From Gammaproteobacteria bacterium (lineage in GTDB: Bacteria > Pseudomonadota > Gammaproteobacteria > Pseudomonadales > Pseudohongiellaceae): a stretch of 25,712 bases of DNA. Positions 7,445 to 15,904 of this stretch are shown here, in pieces. The translations under genes and the position numbers were made by a program. The stretch lies in NCBI GenBank assembly GCA_003451715.1, contig DMJN01000209.1, forward strand, positions 1-25,712. The letters run 5' to 3'. The number at the start of each line of letters is the position of its first letter. The stretch's first letter is position 1. A model generated the notes under the pieces. That model was given only the letters and a program-made list of their open reading frames with translations. It did not search any database and was not told where the DNA came from.

Positions 7445-9397
7445 TTAGCCGTGAGAAAGCGCAGTCTGCTCCCTATTCTGACTTAACAACACACCCACCA
7501 CGGCGGCTACGCAACCGCTAAGCAAAGGTGTCACTTGTCCCACATTAATGCCGATCACTTCCGTTGTTGGGAGTGCAATCAACCCACCCCCAATAGCCAT
7601 AAGCGTACGACCGGCTATACCGATGGGACCCGTGCGATTCAGGAATCCCACTCCCAACAGGTAGCTCTGCAGTGTTCCCGCGATAAGCACTATACCGACT
7701 CCCAGCTTGGTGGTGGCAAAGAGTATTTCCCACCAGCTGCCAGACATGATCAGTGCGGGTTCCAGCACGAAGAAAAACGGGATGAAATAAATGATGCTGC
7801 CCAGTCGCATGGCCTTGAATCCGGTCGCAAGCGCCGATGACCCGGCGATACTGGCAGCGGCGAATGCGCCTAGTGCTACGGGAGGTGTGATGAATGACAA
7901 CATGCCCCAGTAAAGAATAAACAGATGAACGCTCATGGGATCCAGGCCGCCCTGAATCAAAGCGGGAGCCAGCACTATCGCCAGAAATACATAGGCTGCG
8001 GTGACTGTCATGCCGATGCCCAACAGGAAACTACTGAAAGCTCCCATCAATAACAGCAGCAGTGTCGAGTCGCCCGCCAGATACAATAAATCATTCACCA
8101 GGGTTCCCGATAAGCCAGTAACAGACAGGGCCCCGACAATCAGCCCAACACCCGCCATGATGGTCAGTAGTTCCATCAGCAACCGTCCGGTTGCTACAAG
8201 AAACGCACCGGCTTGCTTGATATTCCAACGGTGATCGGTGGAGAACTGGTTCAATACCAGTAATACACCGGTGGCAATAAATGGCGCCACCGCTTCACGT
8301 TGCAAATAGACGAGCAGAAAAATCAACACCCCGAAGGCGGCAATATAGAACCAGCCCTGTTTCATGGTCTCTTTGAAACTGGGTAATTCGTCGCGGGGAG
8401 TGCCAACCAGCCCTTTTCGGGCAGCGTAGGCATCTACCTGAACGAACAAGCCAAAAAAGTACAACAAGGCGGGTATGGCGGCGGCCAATGCTACGGTGGT
8501 GTACGGCACATTGAGAAAGGTCGCCATGATAAACGCCGTGGAACCCATGATTGGCGGCAACAGTACGCCTCCGGTTGAGGCGCAGGCTTCGATGCCGGCG
8601 GCGTAGTCTTTTTCCATACCACTCTTCTGCATGGCTGGAATAGTCATCTGGCCGGTGGTCAGTACGTTGGTAATCACACTGCCACTCATGGAGCCCATCA
8701 GTCCGCTGGATACAATGGCCACTTTGGCAGAGCCGCCGCGGACATGACCAAATCCGGCAAAAGCCAGGTTGATAAAAAAGCGACCGCCGCCAGTTTGTTG
8801 CAGGGCAATGCCAAAGATCAGAAAGCCTATGACCAACTGAGCAAAGGCCCGGAACGGCAATCCGAGAATGCTCTCAATACTCATCACATGATAAGAGGCT
8901 GTTTCTGCTGGCGTCGAGGACATACCTTGAATAGGTCCCGGAAAGCTGTCAGCGAAGATCGGGTAGAGGGAAAATACCAGCACGAGAATAAACAGTACCC
9001 AGCCTCCGCTGCGACGCACTGCTTCCATAATCAGCACCCACAACAAATAGCTCACCCACACCGCGTAGTCAGGCGCTAAAAACTCCCAGCCAAAATCCAG
9101 CATGGTTTCGGCGTTGATAAAGAAGAATACGCAGGCAGCAAATGCCGCCAGGCTGAGCACACTGTCAAACCAGTAACTCTTGGGACTCTTAAATGAGGGA
9201 TTGATCAGGAAACACAGCGGTAACAACAATCCCATCAGGGCGTAGTAATAGTGATTCTGAACCGTAATAACAAAATCCAGCAACGGGCTCTCGGAAAAAA
9301 GCCGCAGAGAATCCATTGCCAGGAAGGCAGCGCCAACGGCAGCAATGCCCGTCAACCAACGTAGCGGGGTTGGTAATTCACCGGGTTTTCTTGACAC
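7445..9397 (-). CDS. TRAP transporter fused permease (DctQ-DctM type, TAXI system)
   Basis: 650 residues, highly hydrophobic throughout. The length fits the fused 4TM/12TM permeases that partner TAXI receptors. Recognisable stretches are the DctM-like GSMSGSVITNVLTTGQMTIP with GSTAF after it, and the second-half motif LLGIGMTVTAAYVFLAIVLAP followed by ITPPVALGAFAAASIAGSS. It forms the inner-membrane channel of a sodium- or proton-driven importer of organic acids. The start is GTG at 9397, whose first base is the last base of the TAXI stop codon (TAGTG), so the pair is translationally coupled. The substrate is not predictable from the permease; the acetamidase that follows in the same direction is the main context clue. 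Confidence 0.93.
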   Translation of the reverse strand: MSRKPGELPTPLRWLTGIAAVGAAFLAMDSLRLFSESPLLDFVITVQNHYYYALMGLLLPLCFLINPSFKSPKSYWFDSVLSLAAFAACVFFFINAETMLDFGWEFLAPDYAVWVSYLLWVLIMEAVRRSGGWVLFILVLVFSLYPIFADSFPGPIQGMSSTPAETASYHVMSIESILGLPFRAFAQLVIGFLIFGIALQQTGGGRFFINLAFAGFGHVRGGSAKVAIVSSGLMGSMSGSVITNVLTTGQMTIPAMQKSGMEKDYAAGIEACASTGGVLLPPIMGSTAFIMATFLNVPYTTVALAAAIPALLYFFGLFVQVDAYAARKGLVGTPRDELPSFKETMKQGWFYIAAFGVLIFLLVYLQREAVAPFIATGVLLVLNQFSTDHRWNIKQAGAFLVATGRLLMELLTIMAGVGLIVGALSVTGLSGTLVNDLLYLAGDSTLLLLLMGAFSSFLLGIGMTVTAAYVFLAIVLAPALIQGGLDPMSVHLFILYWGMLSFITPPVALGAFAAASIAGSSALATGFKAMRLGSIIYFIPFFFVLEPALIMSGSWWEILFATTKLGVGIVLIAGTLQSYLLGVGFLNRTGPIGIAGRTLMAIGGGLIALPTTEVIGINVGQVTPLLSGCVAAVVGVLLSQNREQTALSHG

Positions 9398-10587
9398 TAT
9401 CGCCAGACCGGATCGAAGCCGGCTTCCTCCAGACGTTGCGCACGCAGCGCCTCCCAGGCCTCGACAAAATCATCGGCATCACGGATGCCTCGAGCCGTCA
9501 CTTCGGTCCAGGCCGTGGCCAGTACTCCCTGACGCTGGATTAACGACTGGTTATGGGCTTCAATCTCGTCCGTCCACACACCAATCTCACGCCAATAGGC
9601 AACGGCGCCTTCATGATAGGGCACGACCCATTGGAATACCTGTGACTCCAGCGCCCAACCGATGGCGCCAGGATCAGAGTCTTTATAGTCGTCGTAGTTT
9701 TCGTTAATGGCCCGGGTCAGAGAATAGGCCAGATCACTATCCTGGGTAGCCAGCGTGGTCAATAGCGGATAAGGATAAGTACCCCCTTCATGGGGATTGT
9801 CATCACTGATGCCGGCACCCCGGGTAGCGATATGCGGAGTGAAATAGGGACCGATGGCCTGCAGGTGCTGCCAGCATTCTTCATCGTCATGAGGTACGGG
9901 TAGCCAACGTATACCCCGCGGCGATGCTTCGAGACGAAAAGGGGGCCCCGACACTGTGGTACCAAAACCGACATCGACATCGCCATTAATTATGCCGTTC
10001 CATTTCGCGTCATAACCGGGAAAGTCCACACGGACCACATCGTCCCAGGTTAAGCCGCCACAGGCTAAATGGGCTTCGATGGAAACATTGAGCGCAGGAG
10101 CTGCCCTGACATAGGGCACCCGCCGACCGCGCAGCTCGGCGAAACTGGTGACGCCGGTATCGGCAGCCACGGCCACGCCCTGGTTGCTCAGCCCGTTGGA
10201 TGTCATCAACAGGCGCAAGGGCTGGGGTCCCCACTGTTGGGCAGCAAACTGAAACATGCCTTCCTGGGCAAAATAGGTTGCCACGCCATTGGCAGTGAAA
10301 TCGACGCGGCCCGTTTTCAAAGGCAACAGGCGGGAGACATCGTTTTGTCCGGGGATGACTCGCAGAGTGACATTGTATTTCTCACGCAACATGGCGCCGA
10401 TGGCGACTGCCTGGTTATACCCTGTGGTACCCAGGTTATAGGCCGTCCAGGCCATCTGACGCGGCAGCTCGGGTTGGCTGGGCTGGGCCAGCGTCACGCC
10501 CGCCACCGTCAATGAAACAAGCAGCGCTGCTAATTGGAATGGTTTACGTCCGCGTTTGTGGGGTGTTTTCAGGTACCTCAACAACAC
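9397..10587 (-). CDS. TAXI-family TRAP solute-binding receptor
   Basis: About 396 residues from a GTG at 10587. That start has AGGAG 7 nt upstream and leads straight into a basic, then hydrophobic signal peptide ending at VTLAQ. The longer frame to 10659 starts inside a repeat element and adds 24 Arg/Pro-rich residues, so I reject it. The mature protein opens with the TAXI pattern WTAYNLGTTGYNQAVAIGAM, then the LLPLKTGRVDFTANG segment and the ELRGRRVPYVRAAPALNVS hinge region. It captures an organic acid in the periplasm and passes it to the fused permease, with which it overlaps by 1 nt. A Cys/Trp-rich stretch (DDEECWQHLQ) in the second half may tune specificity. Confidence 0.92.
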   Translation of the reverse strand: MLLRYLKTPHKRGRKPFQLAALLVSLTVAGVTLAQPSQPELPRQMAWTAYNLGTTGYNQAVAIGAMLREKYNVTLRVIPGQNDVSRLLPLKTGRVDFTANGVATYFAQEGMFQFAAQQWGPQPLRLLMTSNGLSNQGVAVAADTGVTSFAELRGRRVPYVRAAPALNVSIEAHLACGGLTWDDVVRVDFPGYDAKWNGIINGDVDVGFGTTVSGPPFRLEASPRGIRWLPVPHDDEECWQHLQAIGPYFTPHIATRGAGISDDNPHEGGTYPYPLLTTLATQDSDLAYSLTRAINENYDDYKDSDPGAIGWALESQVFQWVVPYHEGAVAYWREIGVWTDEIEAHNQSLIQRQGVLATAWTEVTARGIRDADDFVEAWEALRAQRLEEAGFDPVWR

Positions 10588-10645
10588 TCTTAGTCTCCTG
10601 GAGGGATTACGGTTCCGGGGTGAAGGAATACTAACAGAATAATTT

Positions 10646-10714
10646 CGGGGACAGACCACGTATTAGCATTTTTATGAAAATACCCAAAAACGTTAAAAAG
10701 CGGTCTACCTCCCG
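10646..10714. repeat. GGGGACAGACC imperfect palindromic element
   Basis: CGGGGACAGACC (10646-10657) faces GGTCTACCTCCCG (10702-10714). AGACC pairs with GGTCT, then a 2x2 mismatch, then GGG pairs with CTC/CCC. An inner ATTTT/AAAAT stem lies near 10667-10680. The element ends at the base before the stop codon of the isochorismatase-family gene. It separates that gene from the TAXI gene. Confidence 0.6.
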
Positions 10715-11380
10715 CTATTCGATCGCCGCTATAAGCTCTCTGGTTGAGAGCACATTGTGGCCAATAACCGGATAGTCGATTTCCACAGCCGCCTGCATTT
10801 CCCTCATATTGAAGGCGCCAATGGCGTCGGTAAGCAGGGTGGTGTGGTAGCCCAACTCCACCGCATAGCGCGCTGTTGACTCGATGCAGGTGTTAGCCCG
10901 CATTCCCGCCAGGATAACGTGGTCAATACCATGTAACTTCAGTAAGAAATCCAGGTCCGTATTGGCAAATCCGCTGGACTTCCAATGCTGCCGGGCTTCC
11001 AGATCACCGGGTTGTTTCTGTAAATCTGGATGGTACTCAACATTCCACGTGCCTGCCTTGAATACACAGCCTGATCCCCCACCAAATTTCCAGCCATCGT
11101 AATCCCCTTCCCGGTAATGATGATGTGGTACGTAGATCACTTTCATACCCGACGCTCGTGCGGCATTTACCAGATCCTTCATATTGGCAATAGCATTGTT
11201 TGCGTCCAGTGTCTCTTTGGAGATTGGATAGAGTAGCCCGCCTTCAGAGAGAAATTCATTATAAGGATCTACCAGCAGCACAGCAGATCTTTGCGGGTCA
11301 TAGGTGTAATCCTGTGCTGAGAGGGCTGCGGAAAAAATGAGAGAAGAGAAGACCAGTAGCGCATTAGTTTTATTGATCAC
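10715..11380 (-). CDS. Exported isochorismatase-family cysteine hydrolase
   Basis: 221 residues, with the usual core preceded by a Sec signal peptide (hydrophobic residues about 8-20, cleavage near SAQ at 21-23). The catalytic triad of the family is visible: D38 in VLLVDPYNEF, K134 in HWKSSGF and C165 in ANTCIEST. This makes it an amidase/hydrolase of the nicotinamidase, N-carbamoylsarcosine amidohydrolase and isochorismatase superfamily. The presence of Cys suits C-N bond cleavage. Most members are cytoplasmic, so export is unusual. The start is GTG with AAGGT 8 nt upstream. It sits 81 nt after the HSL-type hydrolase on the same strand and before the TAXI-TRAP genes, consistent with amide degradation in the periplasm. 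The exact substrate is unknown. Confidence 0.9.
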   Translation of the reverse strand: MINKTNALLVFSSLIFSAALSAQDYTYDPQRSAVLLVDPYNEFLSEGGLLYPISKETLDANNAIANMKDLVNAARASGMKVIYVPHHHYREGDYDGWKFGGGSGCVFKAGTWNVEYHPDLQKQPGDLEARQHWKSSGFANTDLDFLLKLHGIDHVILAGMRANTCIESTARYAVELGYHTTLLTDAIGAFNMREMQAAVEIDYPVIGHNVLSTRELIAAIE

Positions 11381-11461
11381 AGCTTCGTACCTTTTTTAAT
11401 TATGGACCGTTATAGAATTTGCCGGATCGAGTGGATTCGTGTCCGCTCAATTTCTAATCGT

Positions 11462-12598
11462 TTAGTGTTCATTCCCGAGGTGCCTGGCGAAGAAATTCAC
11501 CATGACATTATGCACTTCGTCCGACTCGGGCAACCGGGGATTGAAGGCAAAAGTTGCATGGCCCAGACCTTCCCAGATATGCAGATCAGCTTCGACACCC
11601 AGCCTGGTGAGCCTGGCATGGGTGGCAATCACTCCACTCATGGCAAAATCCCGGGTACCGCTTATCAGCAGTGTTGGGGGGAAGGCCGCCAGTACTTCGT
11701 CGTAGTCTCCGGGGGCCAGCACCGGATCATTCTCCATGACATTCGCAAAGTAAGGCCCTGGGCTGGCCTCCATGGGATCTTCAAGCTGGCGAGGATTACC
11801 GCCAATGGCAGCGCCTATGTACCCGGCTTCGCTGAAACTCATCTTGAAAACCCCAGGGCCTCCAGCGGTCGTGGGAGCGCCTGCGCAGAACAACCCGATT
11901 GCAGCCGGCATGGGCAAATCATTCAAGTGAATAAAGGCGGCAACCTGGGCGGTCAGCATCGCCCCGGCTGAGCAACCGAAGATTCCAATATTGTGAGGTT
12001 GGTACTCTTTAAGTACTTCCTGGTAGACGGCAATGACATCTTCCACCCCAGCGGGATGCCTATGCTCGGGTGCCATTCTGTAATCGGGGCTGATGACCTT
12101 GATGCGGCCAATATCAGCAACCTGCATGGATTCTGTGTGGGCGAAGTAGCGGGCACCTACCGTATAGCCGCCGCCATGCACACTGATCAGTACCTTGTCT
12201 TCATTTTCCGGTGTAATGCCATCCCGCGGAGTCCACACTTCGGTATACACACCACCTATGGTTTCCACGCTCAGATCAACAGGATGCTTGGCGCGGCTGT
12301 CTTTGTAGACCGCGGTTTCATAATAATTTTCGGCGATGCATTGACGCGCTGCTGAGGGATCATCCGTATCGAACAGGTTAGGGCAACCCTGATAAATGCT
12401 GCCGAACATGGACGCGTAGACTTCTCGAAAGTACTGCATGGCCTCACGGGACTCTTCACTCAGATAGGAAGACAAGGGTAGATCGAAGGCAGGCACATGC
12501 ACTGTGCCATCTGGCTCAACACTCGATTGGGCGAAACTCTGTCCCGTCGCCAGGAACAGCGCCAAAGTGATAGCTAAATCCCTGATTCTAAAAACCAT
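11462..12598 (-). CDS. Exported alpha/beta hydrolase, hormone-sensitive-lipase (HSL) type esterase
   Basis: 378 residues with a Sec signal peptide (hydrophobic core about 8-18, cleavage near FAQ at 22-24). The HSL oxyanion motif is H141-G-G-G144. The nucleophile is S210 in GCSAG, the acid is D317 in GTRDF and the base is H347 in GLGHATF, so the triad is complete. The segment SPDYRMAPEHRHPAG (170-184) is a hallmark of this family. Expected activity is hydrolysis of short-chain carboxylic esters in the periplasm. The start has AGAGG 7 nt before the ATG. It begins 16 nt after the stop of the sulfatase-like gene, so the two are probably one transcript. Four cysteines in the mature part (C72, C87, C209, C238) could allow disulphides, which fits export. 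Confidence 0.92.
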   Translation of the reverse strand: MVFRIRDLAITLALFLATGQSFAQSSVEPDGTVHVPAFDLPLSSYLSEESREAMQYFREVYASMFGSIYQGCPNLFDTDDPSAARQCIAENYYETAVYKDSRAKHPVDLSVETIGGVYTEVWTPRDGITPENEDKVLISVHGGGYTVGARYFAHTESMQVADIGRIKVISPDYRMAPEHRHPAGVEDVIAVYQEVLKEYQPHNIGIFGCSAGAMLTAQVAAFIHLNDLPMPAAIGLFCAGAPTTAGGPGVFKMSFSEAGYIGAAIGGNPRQLEDPMEASPGPYFANVMENDPVLAPGDYDEVLAAFPPTLLISGTRDFAMSGVIATHARLTRLGVEADLHIWEGLGHATFAFNPRLPESDEVHNVMVNFFARHLGNEH

Positions 12599-12614
12599 GA
12601 CAACACCTCTACTT

Positions 12615-15176
12615 CTAATTACTAAAGACCCAATTACTGGTATAGACTAGTTCACTTGCACTGTTTTGGGAAATACCGAATACGCGGACGTGTTCTTCAT
12701 TGAGCACACCAAAATCGGATAGGGGAAGACTAGTTCGAAAGCCAGGCGTTAAGCCGACTGCTTCCTCTCTGACAGCCTCAACATCACTCCTGCGCACATC
12801 GGGTGTAAGAGAAGTGCGCAGCTCACCATTGACAAAGACTAATACATCAGCCATGTCAGCGTTGGCGACGTCAAGCGACCAACCGCTCACCACGACTATG
12901 GTGTTGTCTTGCCCAATATCAGAACGAACAAAACCCTCTACATCCCTGCCGTCTATTGGAACTTTTTGCCCGTCGGGAGAAATCAGAATTTCGGTATTTT
13001 CATCCCCTTCAATGGCAAGGGAATATCGAGTCTGGGCGTCTTTCTGCAGTCGCTGCAGCTCAATTTCCCCATCCATGTCTCTTACAAAAAACACATCGAC
13101 CTCATTGCGCCCGGCGCGAAATGATGCCTCGGGCACCAGTGCGGCAAATTCTTGCGACTGGTAAAACTGGGGACCCAACTCGATTACGGACCTGATCACA
13201 CCATTAATTCCAACCGCTAAATATTCAGGTTCATCAGGCAGGTTTTCTCCCCTTACTCGCCCCCTGATGTCAGTCAGAATAAAACCGGCATCGAGTGACA
13301 CATTAGTAAAGAACGCCTCCCCTTCGAGAGTCACCTGCGAATCCACATCGAGCAGTTCAAATTCTGCGATGGGCCTGCCAGTCAAATGGGCATATTCCTG
13401 GACACCATACATCCGCCCCCAAGCCCCTGACCGAATCGTTCTGGCCTTTCTTAAGAGGCTGTCGGTTCTTAAAGTTGATTGCGGGTTCATTTCGAACAGT
13501 CTGTTAGTACCTGCCAGAATACTTTTCCCATTGCGCTCCGGCAGAGTCGCATCGAGAGCCGATTGGCCATTCATCTCCCAATCCACCTCCAGTTCGAGGG
13601 CATCAACAATGGTGGGCAGAATGTCGATAGACTCTACATTTCGGTCACTGGTAATACCCTGCTCCTGAAAAGGCAATTTGATAAACAGGGGAACCCACAT
13701 TATGTCAGCGAGGTTTGTCTCGCTGGCCCTTCTTGAGTAATCGTTTTGTATAAATGAGGCCCCGTGATCTGAAGTGATGATCACTAATGAGCGCTCGAAA
13801 AGTTCCGCTGCCTGCAGGCGTTCGATAAGTTCTCCTACCAGACCGTCTACGTAGCCAGCTTGCAGGGCATGGCGTCTATAATGGTAATCTATTAGCGATT
13901 GATCGCTTTCCCAGGCTGGATAGGTTCCATAGGGACTACTCAATCTAATCTGCCCATCGATGCTGTCAGGCGTCAATGTGTAATTCTTTCCACCAGGCAG
14001 GTATTGCCAGGGTTTATGGGGAAGCATCGCATGCAGATAGTAAAGAGAGGGGGGGTCGTCTTTCTCGATTGAAGCCGAGAAATCTCTAAATATATTTGCC
14101 GACCTATCCATCACATGCGTAAAGTCTCCGAAGTCCCGATATTGGCTTGTGGACAACTTTACCGACCTGAAGGAATTCCACGATTGATCTATTGCGGGTA
14201 AGCCGGCAGCCAAATCATCCGGCAACACCACATGGCCGTATACCACTGTCAAATCCATCAGCAGACCCCGTATTCTCTCTGAGGTTGACGCCACCGCCTG
14301 GTCTTCTGGAAACGGAGAAAGCCTGGTGCCATTTTCCACTATCTCCAGCTGGTGCGTACCGGCCAACAAAGTAAACAGATTTTCCGGGTAGTCGGCCAAG
14401 GTAGGCAATCGTTTCTCATCCAATATAGGCGCAACGCCACTCAGTATTGTTGGAATAGAAACCAGAGTCGAATCACTAACGGTAGTCGCGTTTCTGAACC
14501 AATACGCTTGATCGGCCAGCCCGGCGAAATTCGGGAATCTGGTCCGATCGATTTGCATTTGCTCATCCAGTAGAGTCGTCAATGGAAATTCATCCAACAC
14601 GATCATGACTACGGGTACAGAATCTGATGCTGAGGTAGCAAGCGAGGGATTGAACTCAACTGGATCAGGAGCAGGAATTTCAGATTCAGGAAATGTGACC
14701 CTGGCTATTTGAGGATTGAAAATGAAGAGAACCGGGAACAAAAGCACTACCGGAGAGAGCAGAGATAGGTAAGTGTGCAAAATTTTCCATTTGCTGTAGG
14801 CCAGAGCAGCGAAGGCGCCTGCAATAAGTGCAGCCCCTGACAAGACAATCCCCGGGACAACAGTAATGGCCTGAATAACTTGAATCACAATCAATGCGCT
14901 AAACAGAGCCACAAGACTCAACTTAAAAGATTGTTGAAAACTCTTTCCAATGACTATTGATGCTGCAACCAGGATCAAGCAAAGCACAGGAATAAGCAGG
15001 CTTAGAATCGATGCCAGTAAAAATAAATCAATTGGTTCAGAACCCCGGGCAACAAAGAATTCGGGGTAATTGCCGAGTAAGCTGAAAAGCGGCTGAGCTA
15101 AAGCAAATCCAAGCAGCGCAAAAAGGTGCAAGAGAAATTTGAGCAAATCAGTGCTTGATTTAGGGGGAAGGTTCAT
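12615..15176 (-). CDS. Membrane-anchored sulfatase-like / alkaline phosphatase superfamily protein
   Basis: 853 residues. The N-terminal 160 residues hold about five hydrophobic segments (roughly 13-34, 50-75, 84-103, 105-127, 136-154). A catalytic domain of the sulfatase/phosphoglycerol transferase type follows: D195-E196 in MIVLDEF for metal binding, a Thr/Ser-rich nucleophile region NATTVSDSTLVS (229-240), LPHKPW with H387, and the classical TSDHG with D470-H471. No Cys lies in the nucleophile region, so it is not a standard formylglycine sulfatase. The last 300 residues are a beta-rich region I do not recognise. Relatives modify or hydrolyse sulphate or phospho groups at the cell envelope. 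No convincing ribosome binding site precedes the ATG at 15176. The gene is followed closely by the HSL-type esterase. Confidence 0.85.
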   Translation of the reverse strand: MNLPPKSSTDLLKFLLHLFALLGFALAQPLFSLLGNYPEFFVARGSEPIDLFLLASILSLLIPVLCLILVAASIVIGKSFQQSFKLSLVALFSALIVIQVIQAITVVPGIVLSGAALIAGAFAALAYSKWKILHTYLSLLSPVVLLFPVLFIFNPQIARVTFPESEIPAPDPVEFNPSLATSASDSVPVVMIVLDEFPLTTLLDEQMQIDRTRFPNFAGLADQAYWFRNATTVSDSTLVSIPTILSGVAPILDEKRLPTLADYPENLFTLLAGTHQLEIVENGTRLSPFPEDQAVASTSERIRGLLMDLTVVYGHVVLPDDLAAGLPAIDQSWNSFRSVKLSTSQYRDFGDFTHVMDRSANIFRDFSASIEKDDPPSLYYLHAMLPHKPWQYLPGGKNYTLTPDSIDGQIRLSSPYGTYPAWESDQSLIDYHYRRHALQAGYVDGLVGELIERLQAAELFERSLVIITSDHGASFIQNDYSRRASETNLADIMWVPLFIKLPFQEQGITSDRNVESIDILPTIVDALELEVDWEMNGQSALDATLPERNGKSILAGTNRLFEMNPQSTLRTDSLLRKARTIRSGAWGRMYGVQEYAHLTGRPIAEFELLDVDSQVTLEGEAFFTNVSLDAGFILTDIRGRVRGENLPDEPEYLAVGINGVIRSVIELGPQFYQSQEFAALVPEASFRAGRNEVDVFFVRDMDGEIELQRLQKDAQTRYSLAIEGDENTEILISPDGQKVPIDGRDVEGFVRSDIGQDNTIVVVSGWSLDVANADMADVLVFVNGELRTSLTPDVRRSDVEAVREEAVGLTPGFRTSLPLSDFGVLNEEHVRVFGISQNSASELVYTSNWVFSN

Positions 15177-15367
15177 GCGTAAAAATTCGCCAATTAGTCA
15201 GGAGTCACTTACAGCTTAAGGGGTTCCTAATGGTTTTAGATTGTAGTGTTCTCCACATCGTTACTACGATTTATTGGCCTATAGTAGCATAAAGGCCGGG
15301 TTCGTTAGCTTGTTAAGCTGTGGGTCAAGCTAATCACCATAACCATTGCCCTAAGACAAACTGCAGC
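15177..15367. other. Intergenic region upstream of the sulfatase-like gene
   Basis: This is the left part of the 397-nt gap between the divergent sulfatase-like and UrcA genes. I see no coding sequence in it. It must hold the leader and probably the promoter of the minus-strand gene. It contains the inverted repeat at 15305-15333. Confidence 0.6.
15305..15333. promoter_or_regulatory. Inverted repeat TTAGCTTG-N13-CAAGCTAA, possible operator
   Basis: Perfect 8-bp arms at 15305-15312 and 15326-15333 enclose 13 nt; a competing AGCTT/AAGCT pairing exists inside. It lies between two divergent genes and has no T run, so a regulator-binding site is more likely than a terminator. The equivalent position upstream of the second UrcA copy lacks it. 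Confidence 0.4.
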
Positions 15368-15492
15368 TTTTCTGGACATATCCTTCACCTAATATTCCGG
15401 TTTTTCAGCCCTATTTCGATCAATGTGACATTGTAATGTAATGGAATACTTTGTTGGGGGATGGGCATTCAGGAAAACAAATTCTCTGATGA

Positions 15493-15521
15493 TGTAACCT
15501 TTTTTCGTTTCTCGCATCTTA
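15493..15521 (+). promoter_or_regulatory. Putative ECF/sigma-E-like promoter of UrcA copy 1
   Basis: TGTAACCT (15493-15500) and TCTTA (15517-15521) are separated so that 18 nt lie between AAC and TC, the spacing of sigma-E-type promoters (consensus about GGAACTT-N16-TCTGA). The whole block up to GGGTGCGCAC is conserved ahead of the second UrcA copy. Start of transcription would be near 15528. Sigma assignment is inference. Confidence 0.5.
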
Positions 15522-15573
15522 TATCACAAGGGTGCGCACCTTGTTAAACATCACTATTTTTGGAGAAGAGAGC

Positions 15574-15876
15574 ATGAACAAACTTTTTAAATCTTTCGCA
15601 CTCATTATGGCGTTAGCAATTCCTGCGATAGCAAGCGCGGGAGTAGAGCGCAATCAGATTGCTGAGGACAAAGTAGTCATAACCTTTAATGCCAGTGAGG
15701 CCACTACAGAATCAGGTCGCGTTGAGCTGGAACGTCAGATTCGACAGGCTGCCGAGCAAGTCTGCGGGCCGCAGAATCTGAGCCGTACTGGAAATATGAG
15801 AGAATGGATACAAAATCGAGAATGCTACAACAAAGCGGTAGCAGATGCGCTAGATGCCATTAAGGCAACTAGTTGA
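15574..15876 (+). CDS. UrcA family protein (copy 1)
   Basis: 100 residues from the ATG at 15574, which has GGAG upstream with 8 nt spacing. A longer frame to 15532 would add 14 residues ahead of the signal peptide and is not supported. The signal peptide is residues 1-22 (MNKLFKSFALIMALAIPAIA then SAG). The mature part shows the UrcA pattern: a V-V-I-T-F strand near 34-38, SGRVELERQIRQAAEQVCG (47-65) and a second Cys at 84; C64 and C84 probably form a disulphide. Function of UrcA proteins is not established; they are small periplasmic proteins. By hand count it matches copy 2 at 57 of 100 positions. It has its own promoter and terminator. Confidence 0.9.
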   Translation: MNKLFKSFALIMALAIPAIASAGVERNQIAEDKVVITFNASEATTESGRVELERQIRQAAEQVCGPQNLSRTGNMREWIQNRECYNKAVADALDAIKATS

Positions 15877-15904
15877 TAACTTCGAGAAATAAATCCCCAT
15901 TAAG

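Noticed and set aside
10588..10659. N-terminal extension of the TAXI receptor to a GTG at 10659
   Set aside because: The extension starts inside the GGGGACAGACC repeat, lacks a ribosome binding site and would bury the signal peptide; the GTG at 10587 has AGGAG at good spacing.
11402..11971. A 189-codon plus-strand frame opposite the HSL esterase
   Set aside because: Antisense to a gene with a complete catalytic triad; the translation has no domain or signal.
12700..13164. A 154-codon plus-strand frame opposite the sulfatase-like gene
   Set aside because: Ser/Thr-rich low-complexity translation typical of an antisense shadow.
15200..15235. Sigma-E-like promoter for the sulfatase-like gene (GGAACC on the minus strand)
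   Set aside because: A GGAACC is present but the possible -10 (TCCTGA) is 2 nt too far compared with the UrcA promoters; chance match is likely.
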